NCBI RefSeq assembly: GCF_014295035.1
Contig: NZ_CP060404.1
Span: 4,248,501-4,312,500, forward strand
Reading direction: 5' to 3'
From: Streptomyces buecherae
Lineage (GTDB): Bacteria > Actinomycetota > Actinomycetes > Streptomycetales > Streptomycetaceae
Length of the DNA stretch: 64,000 nucleotides
Shown here: one piece after another, positions 32,694 through 41,445 of the stretch
Layout of the letters: every line of letters starts with the position of its first letter
Position numbering within the stretch: the stretch's first letter is position 1
Position numbers and translations under genes: made by a program
Notes under the pieces: generated by a model
What the model saw: only the letters and a program-made list of their open reading frames with translations
The model's database searches: none
What the model was told of the DNA's origin: nothing

Positions 32694-33908
32694 TCACCTG
32701 GTGAGGACGAGGCTGACGTTGTGGCCGCCGAAACCGAACGAGTTGGCCAGGGCGGCGGACCACTGACCGGTGCGCGGTTCGCCGCGCACCACGTCGAGTT
32801 CCACGCGTGGGTCGAGCTCGTCGAGGTTGCGGGTGGCCGGCAGCGTGCCGTCCCTGAGCGCGAGCAGCGCGGCCATGGCGCCCACCGCTCCCGACGCGCC
32901 GATCATGTGCCCCGTCATCGACTTCGTCGCCGTCACCGCGGCGTGGTCGCCGATCACCCGGCCGATCGCCTCGGCCTCCGCGAGGTCGCCGGACTCCGTC
33001 GAGGTGGCGTGGGCGTGCACGAGCCCGATGTCCGCCGGGGCCAAGTCGGCGTCGCGCAGCGCCCGTTCCATGGCCCATGACTGGCCCCCCGGGTCGGAGG
33101 CCGTGATGTGCCGCGCGCTCGACCCCACGGCGCCGCCGGCCAACGCGCCGTAACCCCGCGCGCCGCGGGCCCGGGCGAACTCGGCGCGTTCGAGCACCAT
33201 CATCGCCGCGCCCTCGCCCATGACGAACCCGGACCGCTTCACGTCGAACGGGCGGGAGACGGCCGCCGGGTCCGCTGACCGCGTCGACAGGGCCTTCATC
33301 TGGGCGAACGCCGCGAGGGTGAAGGGGTGCAGGCACGCCTCCACGCCACCCGCGACGACCACGTCCACCTGCCCGCCGCGGATCAGGTCCCGCCCCAGGG
33401 CGAGCGCCTCCGCGCCGGACGCACAGGCGCTCACCGGGGTCCTGGCGCCGCCCCGCGCGCCGAGGTCCATGCTCACCCAGGCGGCCGGCCCGTTCGGCAT
33501 CAGCATGGGCACCGCGAACGGGGACAGCCGGCGCGTTCCGGCGCGTTCGAAGACGTCGTCCTGTCCGAGCGTGGTGAGGACGCCACCGGTTCCGGTGCCG
33601 ATCACGACGGCGCACCGTTCCGGTTCGACCCGCGGCACCCCCGCGTCCTGCCAGGCCTCGCGCGCGCTGAGGATGGCGACCTGCTCGCCACGGTCCAGCT
33701 TCCTGGCCTCGGCCCGTGGCAGCAGGGAGGCGGGGTCCACCGTGAGCCCGGCCGCCACGCGCACCGGCAGGTCCGCAGCCCACTCCTCGTCCAGGAGACG
33801 CACCCCCGACCTGCCGTCCAACAGCCCCGTCCACGTCGACGGCGCATCGGCCCCCAGCGGCGTCATCGCACCGACACCCGTCACCAACACACGATCGCTA
33901 CGGGTCAC
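32694..33908 (-). CDS. Beta-ketoacyl-ACP synthase (FabF/KAS II type), stand-alone
   Basis: 404-residue thiolase-fold condensing enzyme. Active-site Cys at about residue 162 (SACASGAEAL), histidines near 300 (HAHATST) and 334 (KSMTGHMIGASG) with the conserved Lys at about 329, and C-terminal NSFGFGGHNVSLV. This Cys-His-His set supports decarboxylative condensation. GTG start at 33906-33908 with AAGGGG upstream. No acyl carrier protein, ketoreductase or polyketide genes lie nearby, so it is not part of a visible pathway cluster here; a tailoring, fatty-acid or orphan role remains open. Confidence 0.9.
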   Translation of the reverse strand: MTRSDRVLVTGVGAMTPLGADAPSTWTGLLDGRSGVRLLDEEWAADLPVRVAAGLTVDPASLLPRAEARKLDRGEQVAILSAREAWQDAGVPRVEPERCAVVIGTGTGGVLTTLGQDDVFERAGTRRLSPFAVPMLMPNGPAAWVSMDLGARGGARTPVSACASGAEALALGRDLIRGGQVDVVVAGGVEACLHPFTLAAFAQMKALSTRSADPAAVSRPFDVKRSGFVMGEGAAMMVLERAEFARARGARGYGALAGGAVGSSARHITASDPGGQSWAMERALRDADLAPADIGLVHAHATSTESGDLAEAEAIGRVIGDHAAVTATKSMTGHMIGASGAVGAMAALLALRDGTLPATRNLDELDPRVELDVVRGEPRTGQWSAALANSFGFGGHNVSLVLTR

Positions 33909-34252
33909 ACGAGCCCCCTTGGGTTGTTCGGTTGCTACAGGGCGCCTGGTGCGCCCACACGGGGATCATGTCAGCGTTGGGAGGTGTTTTCAGGGCGTCG
34001 GGTGACCGTATCGTGGGGGAGGGATTGTAGTGACTGGACAAGTAGGGGGGCGGACTCGCGGCCTCGTCCGTGGGGAGGGGCTGCCGCCGATGCCGGGCGG
34101 CCGACGCCGGGGGCAGCCCGTCTCCCTGCCCCCTCCCGTCTCGTGGCGGAGGCGTCCGTCGGCGTCGGGCGGGCCTGCCTGAACCGGGTCAGTAGCCCCG
34201 ACGGGCGGGGGCGGCGGTACGTCAGTGAGGGCAGGGGCGTCAGTGCGGGCAG
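33909..34252. other. Intergenic stretch upstream of ketoacyl synthase gene
   Basis: 344 bases holding the promoter side of the ketoacyl synthase gene and the 3' side of the CU044_5270-type gene (both on the minus strand). No RNA or small gene was recognised. Confidence 0.5.
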
Positions 34253-35302
34253 TTACTTCAGTGGGGACAGGGGCGGCTGCTGCCAGGCGGGGCCGACCGA
34301 GAGGTAGGTGGTGCGGTGGATGACGTCCCCGGATCGGAGCTTCTCGCTTCCCCAGGCCAGGCCGTCGTTTCGCGCCCGGTTCACGGCCTCCAGCACGTGG
34401 AACGTCTTGGTGTCGACGATCAGTTGCCGACGCCAGGTGTCGGCGTCCAGTTCGACGACCGTGCCGGCGCGGCCCGTGCTGTCCTTGGCTCCCTCCATCA
34501 CGCGTGCCCCGGGGATGCCGGTGAGGACCTCGAACAGCGCGGCCCGCAGCTTGGGTTCGGCGGGTGACCGGGCGAGCAGGTCCTCCATGCCGTCGAAGAG
34601 TTCCTCGGGCACCGAGTCCCCGGTGGCCTTGCCGACGAGCCGGGACCGCAGCGCCGCCGGGTCGGTGGGCAGCTTCCGAAGCTCGTCCCACCCGACCGGT
34701 TTGCCGCAGATCACCCAGACCGTCCCGCCCATGTCCTCCCGGGTGTAGTCCTGCACCAGGCCGTTGCTGGGCTTCCCGCGCGTGCCGCTCCGGCTCAGCC
34801 AGATCGTCTCGTGCGACTCGTCCGGCCGATCGTCCCTGTCGAGGGTCCGGTTCCACTGAAGGGTCCGTACCTCCCAGTACGGCGCCGTCCCCGCCCGCTC
34901 GGCCGCCGGGGAGACCCGCTCGCCGTCGGAGTCCGACCAGGGCTGGAACGTGGCCCCCAGCGCGATCGCCGCGACCGCCGCCGCCGAGACCAGCACCGGC
35001 AGGCGCCGCCGCCACGTCCGAGCCGGAACGATCTCGGCCGCCGGCTCCCGTTCGAGTCCGATGAGCGGATCGACTGCCTCGACCCGGCTGGCCCCGTCCG
35101 CCTGGTGGGCCACCTCTGCCCGGCCGGCGCCTGTCGCCTGCTCGGCGCCCGCCGTCGGGTCGGCCGCCGACCGCACCGCGGCCAGTGCGGCGGCGACGAC
35201 GTCCGCCGACGGCGGCGCGACCCTGCCCGCGGCGCGCAACCGCCCGGCACCGGGGAAGTCGAGGAGGGCGCCGTCGTCGGTGTGCGTGTCCTGGCCGGTC
35301 AT
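34253..35302 (-). CDS. CU044_5270-family membrane protein coupled to an ECF sigma factor
   Basis: 349 residues from ATG 35302, overlapping the sigma gene stop by 4 bases. N-terminal cytoplasmic part of about 100 residues; one membrane helix (LPVLVSAAAVAAIALGATF, about residues 102-120); extracellular beta-rich domain with YWEVRTLQWNR, ESHETIWLSRSG and WRRQLIVDTKTFHVLEAV, features of the CU044_5270 group that regularly follows ECF sigma genes in actinobacteria. It lacks the zinc-finger anti-sigma motif, but topology and coupling suggest it senses the envelope and controls the sigma factor. Confidence 0.82.
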   Translation of the reverse strand: MTGQDTHTDDGALLDFPGAGRLRAAGRVAPPSADVVAAALAAVRSAADPTAGAEQATGAGRAEVAHQADGASRVEAVDPLIGLEREPAAEIVPARTWRRRLPVLVSAAAVAAIALGATFQPWSDSDGERVSPAAERAGTAPYWEVRTLQWNRTLDRDDRPDESHETIWLSRSGTRGKPSNGLVQDYTREDMGGTVWVICGKPVGWDELRKLPTDPAALRSRLVGKATGDSVPEELFDGMEDLLARSPAEPKLRAALFEVLTGIPGARVMEGAKDSTGRAGTVVELDADTWRRQLIVDTKTFHVLEAVNRARNDGLAWGSEKLRSGDVIHRTTYLSVGPAWQQPPLSPLK

Positions 35303-35859
35303 GCGAGATCTCCTGTCAGGGAAAGCGGGACGGAAGGGCCGAGCGCCGCACGCAGCCGCGTGCGCGCCCGGTGCAGCCGGGACCTGGCCGTGCCCGCGGG
35401 CACGCCGACGACGACCGCGGCCTCGGTGGGGCTGAGCTGCTCCCACGCGATCAGCAACAGCAGCTCCCGTTCCACGGCCGGCAGCTCGGCCAGCGTCTGA
35501 CGCATCAGCGGCCCGACCGCCGCTGCGTCCAACCGCCGGTCAACGGCGTGCCACGGATCGCTGCTCCCCTCGTCGGCGAACGCGGTGACGGACGCGCGCC
35601 GTTCCTGTCCGCGCCAGTGCGCGGCCAGTACGTTGCGGGCCACGCCGAACAGCCACGCCCGGGCGGGCCCGCGTGCGGCGTCGTAGGTGGTGCGCCCTGC
35701 GTACGCCCGTAGCCACGCCTCGGCCAGCAGGTCGTCCGCCGCGCCGGGCGCACGGCGCGCGAAGTAGCCGTGCAGCGCGCGCGAATGGCGCTCCACGAGC
35801 GGTTCGAAGGCCGACGCGTCGCTTCTTGAGCGCGTCAGCAGTTCCTCGTCCGTCGCCAC
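35299..35859 (-). CDS. ECF-family RNA polymerase sigma factor
   Basis: 186 residues, GTG start at 35857-35859 after GGGGAGG. Region 2: FEPLVERHSRALHGYFARRAPGAADDLLAEAWLRAYAGR and ARAWLFGVARNVLAAHWRGQ; region 4: LAELPAVERELLLLIAWEQLSPTEAAVVVGVPAGTARSRLHRARTRLRAAL. Translationally coupled to the downstream CU044_5270-type gene. Its regulon is not visible here; autoregulation is common for this arrangement. Confidence 0.92.
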   Translation of the reverse strand: MATDEELLTRSRSDASAFEPLVERHSRALHGYFARRAPGAADDLLAEAWLRAYAGRTTYDAARGPARAWLFGVARNVLAAHWRGQERRASVTAFADEGSSDPWHAVDRRLDAAAVGPLMRQTLAELPAVERELLLLIAWEQLSPTEAAVVVGVPAGTARSRLHRARTRLRAALGPSVPLSLTGDLA

Positions 35860-36140
35860 AGACCTCCCCTTCCACGGGCCACGCCTTCCGCGGCCCCCAC
35901 CCCTTCTTGTCCGCGCCCACCGAAAGCGTTCGCGGGGCGCCTGCGGGGCGCCTCCGGGGCCTCTGCGGATGGGGCGGGTGCGACCGGGTGGTACGTACGT
36001 TGGCGTGGGTGTTGGTGTTTCCGTTGGTGTTGCTGTCGGCGGTGGCGGTGGCGGTGGCGTTGGTGTGGGGGACGGGCGTACGGCGCGGAGCGGTCGCTCC
36101 GTCGCGAGGCGGGGCAGGGGGAGAGGGGAGGAGGGGGCGG

Positions 36141-36443
36141 ATGGCCGGTGCGTGGCCGCAGTGGCTCTCGGACTGGTTCGCCGAGCACGAGGAACGCCTG
36201 CGGACCCGCGGAATCCTGGGGGACCTCCGGCGCTCGCCGGCGGACGGTCGAGCCAAGAGCAGCGTCGTGCTGACGCTCGAAACCGATGGCTACATCACCG
36301 CCCTCACCGTCTGGAGCAGCGGAGAAACCGAGCTTGAGTACGGGGACGTGGCGTCCGGGCTGGTCCGCCAGGAGCATCGCGAGCTGCGTACCGTCCGGGA
36401 CCTCCTCGACGCCGTCGCGAGCATCGAGGAAGGGGTGCGGTAA
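36141..36443 (+). CDS. Small protein resembling single-domain immunity-type proteins
   Basis: 100 residues from ATG 36141 behind GGAGGGGGCGG; the long frame upstream is not coding. WPQWLSDWFAEHEERLR at the start, then a beta region SSVVLTLETDGYITALTVWSSGETELEYGDV, and a terminal helix LRTVRDLLDAVASIEEG. The pattern S-V-x-L-x-T-D-G-x-I-x-x-x-T-V-W-x-S-G-E is reminiscent of TriTu-like immunity proteins, but I cannot confirm membership. No toxin gene is adjacent. Preceded by short GGTGTT/GGCGGT-type repeats. Confidence 0.65.
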   Translation: MAGAWPQWLSDWFAEHEERLRTRGILGDLRRSPADGRAKSSVVLTLETDGYITALTVWSSGETELEYGDVASGLVRQEHRELRTVRDLLDAVASIEEGVR

Positions 36444-36583
36444 CCGCGCGGCGGCTGGCGCCGCCCTACGGCTGCCGCCCTCACCGGGGCGCCCCGGGCG
36501 CGCGCCCCGTGCGTGAGCCGTGCGACCTGCGTGAGCTGTGCAACCTGCGCGAGCCGTACGAGCCGTACGAGCCGCGCAACCGT

Positions 36584-36617
36584 ACGGCCTGCTCGCTGCG
36601 GTCAGCGAGCAGGCCGT
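36584..36617. terminator. Bidirectional terminator, small protein / PAP2 gene
   Basis: Perfect 15-bp arms (36584-36598 and 36603-36617) with loop CGGT between convergent genes. Confidence 0.9.
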
Positions 36618-36697
36618 TGGTCGTCGTACGCCCCTGCCCTCAACCCCGCCTGCTCGGGCCAGGCAGGCGGGGGCCGGTCACACCCGTCAGCTCACGA

Positions 36698-38077
36698 TCA
36701 AATGAGTTCGGGCTGCGGCTGAGGCTGCGGTTCCGTTTCCGATTCGGGTTCCGATTTCCGGACCGGTACGGTCTTCGGCTCCCACCGCTTCGTGAGCCGC
36801 ATGTAGCCGTAGACGACCGAGACCATCGCCAGAATCAGCAGCGGGCCAAAGGCCCAGGCGTAGTCGGCCATCTCGACCGAGAGAAAGCGGTACGACAGCA
36901 GCATCGCGGTGAAGATCGCCGTGCCGTAGGCGACGAACCGGATTCCCGACCGGTCCCAGTCGTGGTCGATCGTGCGCAGCCCGGCCTCGATCGTGACCGC
37001 GAACACCACGCCGGCGACGATATCCGCACCGTAGTGGTAGCCGAATCCGAGCGTGGCACCGAGCGTGGCGAGCAGCCAGAACGTTCCCGCGTACCGCAGG
37101 AAGCGCGAGCTGTTGCGGGAGTGGATGAAGATCGCGGTAGCCCATGCCGTGTGCAGACTGGGCATGCAGTTGCGCGGGGTGATGTCGTCGAAGGGCATGC
37201 TCTGCGGGACGCCGACCGGCGTCAGCGTGTCCGGCCACAGGTTGGCCACCGCATACTGCCCGCCGTCGGCGCCGTACGCGAAGATCGGACCGACCACCGG
37301 GTAGATCATGTAGATGCCCGGCCCGAGCAGGCCGATCACCAGGAAGGTGCGCACCAGGTGGTGGGTAGGGAAGCGGCGATCGACCGCGACGTGCCGGAGC
37401 TGGTAGAGCGCGACGACGACCGCGGCCACCGCGAGTTGGGCGTAGACGTAGTCGAGAACGTGGTAGCCGACCGTTCCTGAGGCTTCGACCAGTCGGCCCA
37501 CCAGCCATGACGGGCTGCCCAGCGCGTGGTCGGCGGTCGCCACGTACTGGTCGAGCACCGTGGGGCGGGTCTTCCACGTGATGAGCAGCCAGGCGTCGCC
37601 GGTCTTCCGGCCGGCCACCAGCAGCAGGCCGAGCCCGACACCCTTGAGCAACAGGACGCGTTCCCGGCCGCTGCGGCGGGTGATGGCGATGACGCCATAG
37701 GCCAACAGCACCCACAGGGCGCCGTTGCCGAACATCATCTTGGCGTCGAAGATCCACCGCACCAACGCGAAGACGACGTCGATGCCGACCGCGAATCCGA
37801 AGGCGATGAACCGCTCCCGCCAGGTGAGCACCACCATCATCAACGCCATGCTGGCGTAGAGCAGCGGTCCCGATTTAGGTGCGAATATCACCTCTCGCAC
37901 CTGGTTGCTGATCGGACCCCGTACGCCGTAGTGGCGCGCGGCGATCTCCAGCGCGATGAGGAATGCGAGGGCCACCACGCTCACCGCTGCCCACAGGATC
38001 ACCCGTGGTTGGCGACATGCGGTGAGCACTCTTTTGAAATTTATTCGTGTAAATACCCGCGAAGCTACAGATATCAA
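36698..38077 (-). CDS. PAP2/AUR1-type membrane phosphatase or phosphotransferase
   Basis: 459 residues, with about ten membrane segments. The PAP2 signature is split as R-N-C-M-P-S-L-H-T-A-W and later GYHYGADIVAG, carrying the catalytic histidines as in inositol-phosphorylceramide synthase AUR1/Ipt1-like proteins and lipid phosphatases. C-terminal tail rich in Glu, Pro and Gln. The start is uncertain: the frame opens at a TTG (38075-38077) without a ribosome site, in DNA clearly more A+T-rich than its surroundings; a GTG at 38026 or 38002 could be used. Likely acts on polyprenyl or inositol lipids at the outer membrane face. Confidence 0.8.
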   Translation of the reverse strand: MISVASRVFTRINFKRVLTACRQPRVILWAAVSVVALAFLIALEIAARHYGVRGPISNQVREVIFAPKSGPLLYASMALMMVVLTWRERFIAFGFAVGIDVVFALVRWIFDAKMMFGNGALWVLLAYGVIAITRRSGRERVLLLKGVGLGLLLVAGRKTGDAWLLITWKTRPTVLDQYVATADHALGSPSWLVGRLVEASGTVGYHVLDYVYAQLAVAAVVVALYQLRHVAVDRRFPTHHLVRTFLVIGLLGPGIYMIYPVVGPIFAYGADGGQYAVANLWPDTLTPVGVPQSMPFDDITPRNCMPSLHTAWATAIFIHSRNSSRFLRYAGTFWLLATLGATLGFGYHYGADIVAGVVFAVTIEAGLRTIDHDWDRSGIRFVAYGTAIFTAMLLSYRFLSVEMADYAWAFGPLLILAMVSVVYGYMRLTKRWEPKTVPVRKSEPESETEPQPQPQPELI

Positions 38078-38995
38078 TTGTTTGGCCGATTTGTTAGAGG
38101 CCCAGTAAGGAGATCATCCTTGCCGGATAGCTTGGTTTCCGGGGGCAGGTGGGCAATGAGGGGCATGGTCGTGAGTTCAATCATGCTATAGGAGCGGTGT
38201 GGGTGGGTTTCGCTGGTCACGGACGGTACGAAGGTCAGTTCATGCTGTGCTCGTTGTGCACCCGTTGTGCACCCGTTGCGCGGTCGTTGTGCGCTCGTCG
38301 GGTGGTCGTTGTGGCTCGCGTTGCGCTCGCGTGGTGCTCTCGCTGCGCTGTCGGCGGGTCGGTGCCTCGGGGGTGATCGGTTCTCCCTGGGCCTGCGCGG
38401 AGCGTCGAGGCGGTCGGGCGGATTATCCGGTGCCTCGCGTGCGTGTGCGCAAGGATGCGAACTGGCGGACGCGGGACGGGTGTTGGCGTACGTCGGCCTA
38501 CGCCAGGTGCGATGGCCGGCTCCTCCGTGAGGGTGAGATGGGGCGGGGCGTGGGTGGGGGCGGGCGAGGTTGGGGCGGGGTGGGACGAGGTGGCGTCGGT
38601 TGGGCGGGGTGGGTGCGCCGTCGGTGCGCGACGCTCGGCGAGCTTTGGCTGACGGGTGGTGGTCGCGCGGCCGGTCCGGCTGTCGACCGCTGCCGCACTG
38701 CGCGTTCCCCGTGCCCAGTTCGCAGTTCCCGGTCCCGTGCGGGTCCCCGCGCCGAGGGCGCCGTGCGTGCGCCCTCGGCCGTGGCGTGAACTGCCCTCTG
38801 GGTGGGGCGTGGGGCGTGAGGTGTGGGGGCGCATGGCGCATCGGGGGATGTGGTGCGTGGTGTGGGGGGAAGGGGGCGGACGGGGGGAACCGGGCGAACC
38901 GGGTGGCTCGGGCGAGGGGCGTGGGCGTTGCGGATGCGACAGTTCCGCCCCTGGGCGAGTACTACGATCGGACGCTCATTTCGAGAAGGGGAAGC
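38078..38995. other. Long intergenic stretch, PAP2 gene / lipoprotein gene
   Basis: 918 bases. The first ~110 are A+T-richer (PAP2 promoter side). The rest is G-rich on the plus strand with irregular GTTGTGC-type and TGGGCGGGG-type repeats. Frames on both strands are Arg/Pro/Gly-rich with no recognisable product, so I see no gene. Confidence 0.6.
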
Positions 38996-39478
38996 ATGCG
39001 TAAGAAGATCGTCATTGGCGCTGCGGTGGCCCTGTCCACGGTTCTCCTCGCGGGCTGTGGCAGCGACGGCGATTCGTCGAAGAAGGGCAAGGATCACCAA
39101 GCCGATAAGGCCGGTAAGGCCGACAAGTCCGTGAGCGAGGGGGTGAACCCGAAGCAGGACGGCGCGGCGGCGGGCGACGGTGCCGCGGTCAAGCGCGAGG
39201 TCACGCTAGAGGTGCGCGGGAGCGGGTCGTCGAAGATCTACTACAACCTGGACAGCAACAAGATGGAGACGGTCAAGCTGCCGTGGAAGAAGACGTCCAC
39301 GATCACGCTGGAGACCGACGCGGAGAAGAAGGTCGGCCTCGGCGTCTCCGTCGTGCCCGGCTCCGTAACCGGCCCTGACGGCATGCTGCGCCCGGCCGAC
39401 TGCGTCATCACTGTGGACGGCAAGCAGGTCGCGGACAACAGCGGCGGCAAGTCGATGTGCGAGTACACAGTGAAGTAG
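38996..39478 (+). CDS. MmpS-like secreted lipoprotein
   Basis: 160 residues from ATG 38996 after GAGAAGGGG. A lipoprotein signal peptide with lipobox L-A-G-C (Cys at about 20), then a Lys/Asp/Gly-rich linker, then a beta domain VTLEVRGSGSSKIYYNLDSNKMETVKLPWKKTSTI with two later cysteines (PADCVITVDGK, SMCEYTVK). That domain resembles the MmpS transport-accessory fold of mycobacteria and related Streptomyces lipoproteins; no MmpL transporter is nearby. Anchored outside the membrane; role unknown. Confidence 0.82.
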   Translation: MRKKIVIGAAVALSTVLLAGCGSDGDSSKKGKDHQADKAGKADKSVSEGVNPKQDGAAAGDGAAVKREVTLEVRGSGSSKIYYNLDSNKMETVKLPWKKTSTITLETDAEKKVGLGVSVVPGSVTGPDGMLRPADCVITVDGKQVADNSGGKSMCEYTVK

Positions 39479-39524
39479 GGCCCACCCCGTGCTCGTACGG
39501 CCGGCGACAACGGGCCTGGCCGAC

Positions 39525-39563
39525 GAACCGTTCAGGCGAACTGTTCAGGCGAACTGTTCAGGG
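39525..39563. repeat. Three tandem 13-bp GAACYGTTCAGGC units
   Basis: Three consecutive 13-bp copies, each containing the small palindrome GAAC-Y-GTTC, 47 bases after the lipoprotein stop. Confidence 0.85.
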
Positions 39564-39914
39564 GAGCGCGGTAGTGGACGAGCGGAGCGACCGCCGTACG
39601 GGGTGAGCAGGTTCTCCGCCGATCTTGGGGGCTGTGTTGGGTTGCGGCGGGTCCTGTCGGGTCTGTGTCACGTTGTCGCCCTGGCCCCTGTCGCCCCACG
39701 GCGGCTTTCGTGGGTGAGTGGGCTTTCCTGCGCGTTGTCGCCTGGGGCGTTGCCCGTACTCGCGTCGTGGCGTGGAGTGCGTCGCGCCGGTGTCGCGTCG
39801 CGTTGCGCGACGCGTCGTTGCGTTGCGCTGTCGGGCGCGCTCTCGAGCCTTCCGCCGGCAGTCGCTGGCGACAGTTGGGCACCCAGCGGTTCAACGCCTC
39901 GCGTCCCTGCGTGA

Positions 39915-39947
39915 GCGGGGTTATCCACATGGGCGGGGTTATCCACA
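39915..39947 (+). promoter_or_regulatory. Duplicated DnaA box upstream of dipeptidase gene
   Basis: A 15-bp direct repeat GCGGGGTTATCCACA at 39915-39929 and 39933-39947, each ending in a perfect TTATCCACA box, 41 bases before the ATG. Confidence 0.65.
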
Positions 39948-39987
39948 GCCCCACCCAGGCTGGGCGGGGCTGGGTGATGATTGCCCC

Positions 39988-40644
39988 ATGACTGAGATCG
40001 TCTTGATGTCCGACCCGAGAGTCGCGTCCGTTCCTGTTCAGGAGTGCGGTGAGCCGCTTGTGGACGTGCGCCGAGACGCTTCCCTGTTGGTCGACGAACG
40101 GAAGTGGGAGGACTCCGCCGGCGCCTTCGCCTACCTGCGGGAAGGCGTGCTCAACCGGTTGCGGGCGGCGCAGGCTGAACTGCCCCGGGGCATGCGGCTG
40201 CTGTTCGTCGAGGGGTATCGCCCGCCGGCGTTGCAGCGCCGGTATTTCGAGGAGTACGCGGACGGCCTGCGCGCCGAACACCCCGAGTGGTCAGCGGACC
40301 AGGTGCGCTCGGCGGCCAGTCGCTACGTGTCTCCTCCCGAGATAGCCCCGCACAGCGCTGGTGCGGCCATCGACCTGACTCTCGCCGACACCGACGGCCG
40401 CGAACTCGATCTGGGCACCCGCATGAACGCGTCACCGGAGGAGAGCGCGGGAGCCTGCTACACGCAGGCGGACACCATCACTGCCGAAGCCCGCGAGCAC
40501 CGTGACATCCTCGGCGCCGCACTCACCTCGGCGGGGCTGGTCAACTACCCCACGGAGTGGTGGCACTGGTCCTACGGAGACCGGTACTGGGCATTGGAGA
40601 GCGGCGCGATAGCCGCCTGCTACGGCCCCAAGGAACTCGACTGA
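39988..40644 (+). CDS. VanX-type D-Ala-D-Ala dipeptidase (peptidase M15)
   Basis: 218 residues from ATG 39988. Zinc-enzyme motifs: H-S-A-G-A-A-I-D (His about 122, Asp about 129) and E-W-W-H-W-S-Y (about residues 190-196), with the family's upstream FVEGYRPPALQRRYFEEY. Such enzymes hydrolyse D-Ala-D-Ala; in vancomycin resistance this starves the cell of the drug target, but solitary homologues serve peptidoglycan turnover or nutrition. There is no VanH, VanA or VanRS partner in this window, and no signal peptide, so it acts in the cytoplasm. Confidence 0.88.
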   Translation: MTEIVLMSDPRVASVPVQECGEPLVDVRRDASLLVDERKWEDSAGAFAYLREGVLNRLRAAQAELPRGMRLLFVEGYRPPALQRRYFEEYADGLRAEHPEWSADQVRSAASRYVSPPEIAPHSAGAAIDLTLADTDGRELDLGTRMNASPEESAGACYTQADTITAEAREHRDILGAALTSAGLVNYPTEWWHWSYGDRYWALESGAIAACYGPKELD

Positions 40645-40926
40645 CCGTGTCGTGTCGCAGCGCACCGCCTTGCACTTGTGTCGGCTGTCCGCGCGTCACC
40701 GCTCTTGTGCGGTGCAGCGCTGGCGTGGCGGTGGGCAGGGCGCGGGGTGTGAGCGTTCTGGGCGGGGGTGTGTTGGGGCGTTGCTCGGGCCTTCGAGTTT
40801 GCGTTGTCGGTCGGGCTGGGCTGGGGCGGGGTGGCCGCTGGTCTGACGGGCGGGTGGCCAGCCGTGTGGGTGGGGCAGGCGTGTGTGCTCTGGTGGGTGG
40901 TCTGCGGGTTCTGTTGGTGGCAGGGG

Positions 40927-41445
40927 CTACGACTCGGCGTCCGGAGCGGGCTCCGGTGTCGCCGCGGGGGTCTTCTTGGTTGGTGCCGGCGCCTGTTGTT
41001 CCGCTTCGCTGCCGGTGCGGGCGAGGAGGCGTTCGTAGCGCTGCCTGGCGGCCTGGGGGGTGCCGAGGCCGAGGCCAAAGGCGATCTCCGGCCAGGTCAT
41101 TCCGCGACCTCGCGCCATCTGGAGGAGCCCGGCCTCCAGTTCGTCCATCTCCCCCCGCGCCAGCGGTATGAGGGTCAGGGCCGCGGTGATGTCGGTGTGG
41201 TCCACCTCGGGCTCGCCCTCCTCCCGCTGTGCGGCCCCACTGAGCAGGAAGGAGACCAACCTGATGGCTTCGTGCGCACCGATGATCGAGGGGTGCACCT
41301 GCCGTTGGCGCTGCTCATCGCTGGCCGCGTGGCGTTCGGCGATGCGAAACAGGGAGGCGTAGACGCGTGCGGCCCGTGCCTGGTCGGGGTCTGCCGGTGC
41401 GAAGGCGGCGGGCTGCTCGCGAGGCGAGTCAGTGGTCGAGGACAT
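40927..41445 (-). CDS. Helix-turn-helix DNA-binding protein of unknown role
   Basis: 172 residues from ATG 41445. N-terminal low-complexity segment; helical middle (ARVYASLFRIAERHAASDEQRQRQVHPSIIGAHEAIRLVSFLLSG); a C-terminal helix-turn-helix MTWPEIAFGLGLGTPQAARQRYERLL (about residues 112-137), of the type seen in many Streptomyces hypothetical DNA-binding proteins; Pro/Ala/Glu tail. No Shine-Dalgarno is present; TTGACA at 41475-41480 and CACCCT at 41452-41457 (minus strand, 17-base spacer) end six bases before the ATG, suggesting a leaderless message. Confidence 0.75.
   Translation of the reverse strand: MSSTTDSPREQPAAFAPADPDQARAARVYASLFRIAERHAASDEQRQRQVHPSIIGAHEAIRLVSFLLSGAAQREEGEPEVDHTDITAALTLIPLARGEMDELEAGLLQMARGRGMTWPEIAFGLGLGTPQAARQRYERLLARTGSEAEQQAPAPTKKTPAATPEPAPDAES

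Larger units (their letters stand above)
39479..39987. other. Intergenic stretch with tandem palindromes and two DnaA boxes
   Basis: 509 bases upstream of the dipeptidase gene. Notable contents are the GAAC/GTTC repeat near the lipoprotein end and a duplicated DnaA box just before the dipeptidase start. No additional gene seen. Confidence 0.6.

Noticed and set aside
39525..39563. LexA/SOS boxes suggested by GAAC...GTTC
   Set aside because: The actinobacterial SOS box has a four-base centre between GAAC and GTTC; here only one base separates them.
39479..39987. A possible transposon end because of direct and inverted repeats
   Set aside because: No transposase, no target-site duplication and no second end could be found.
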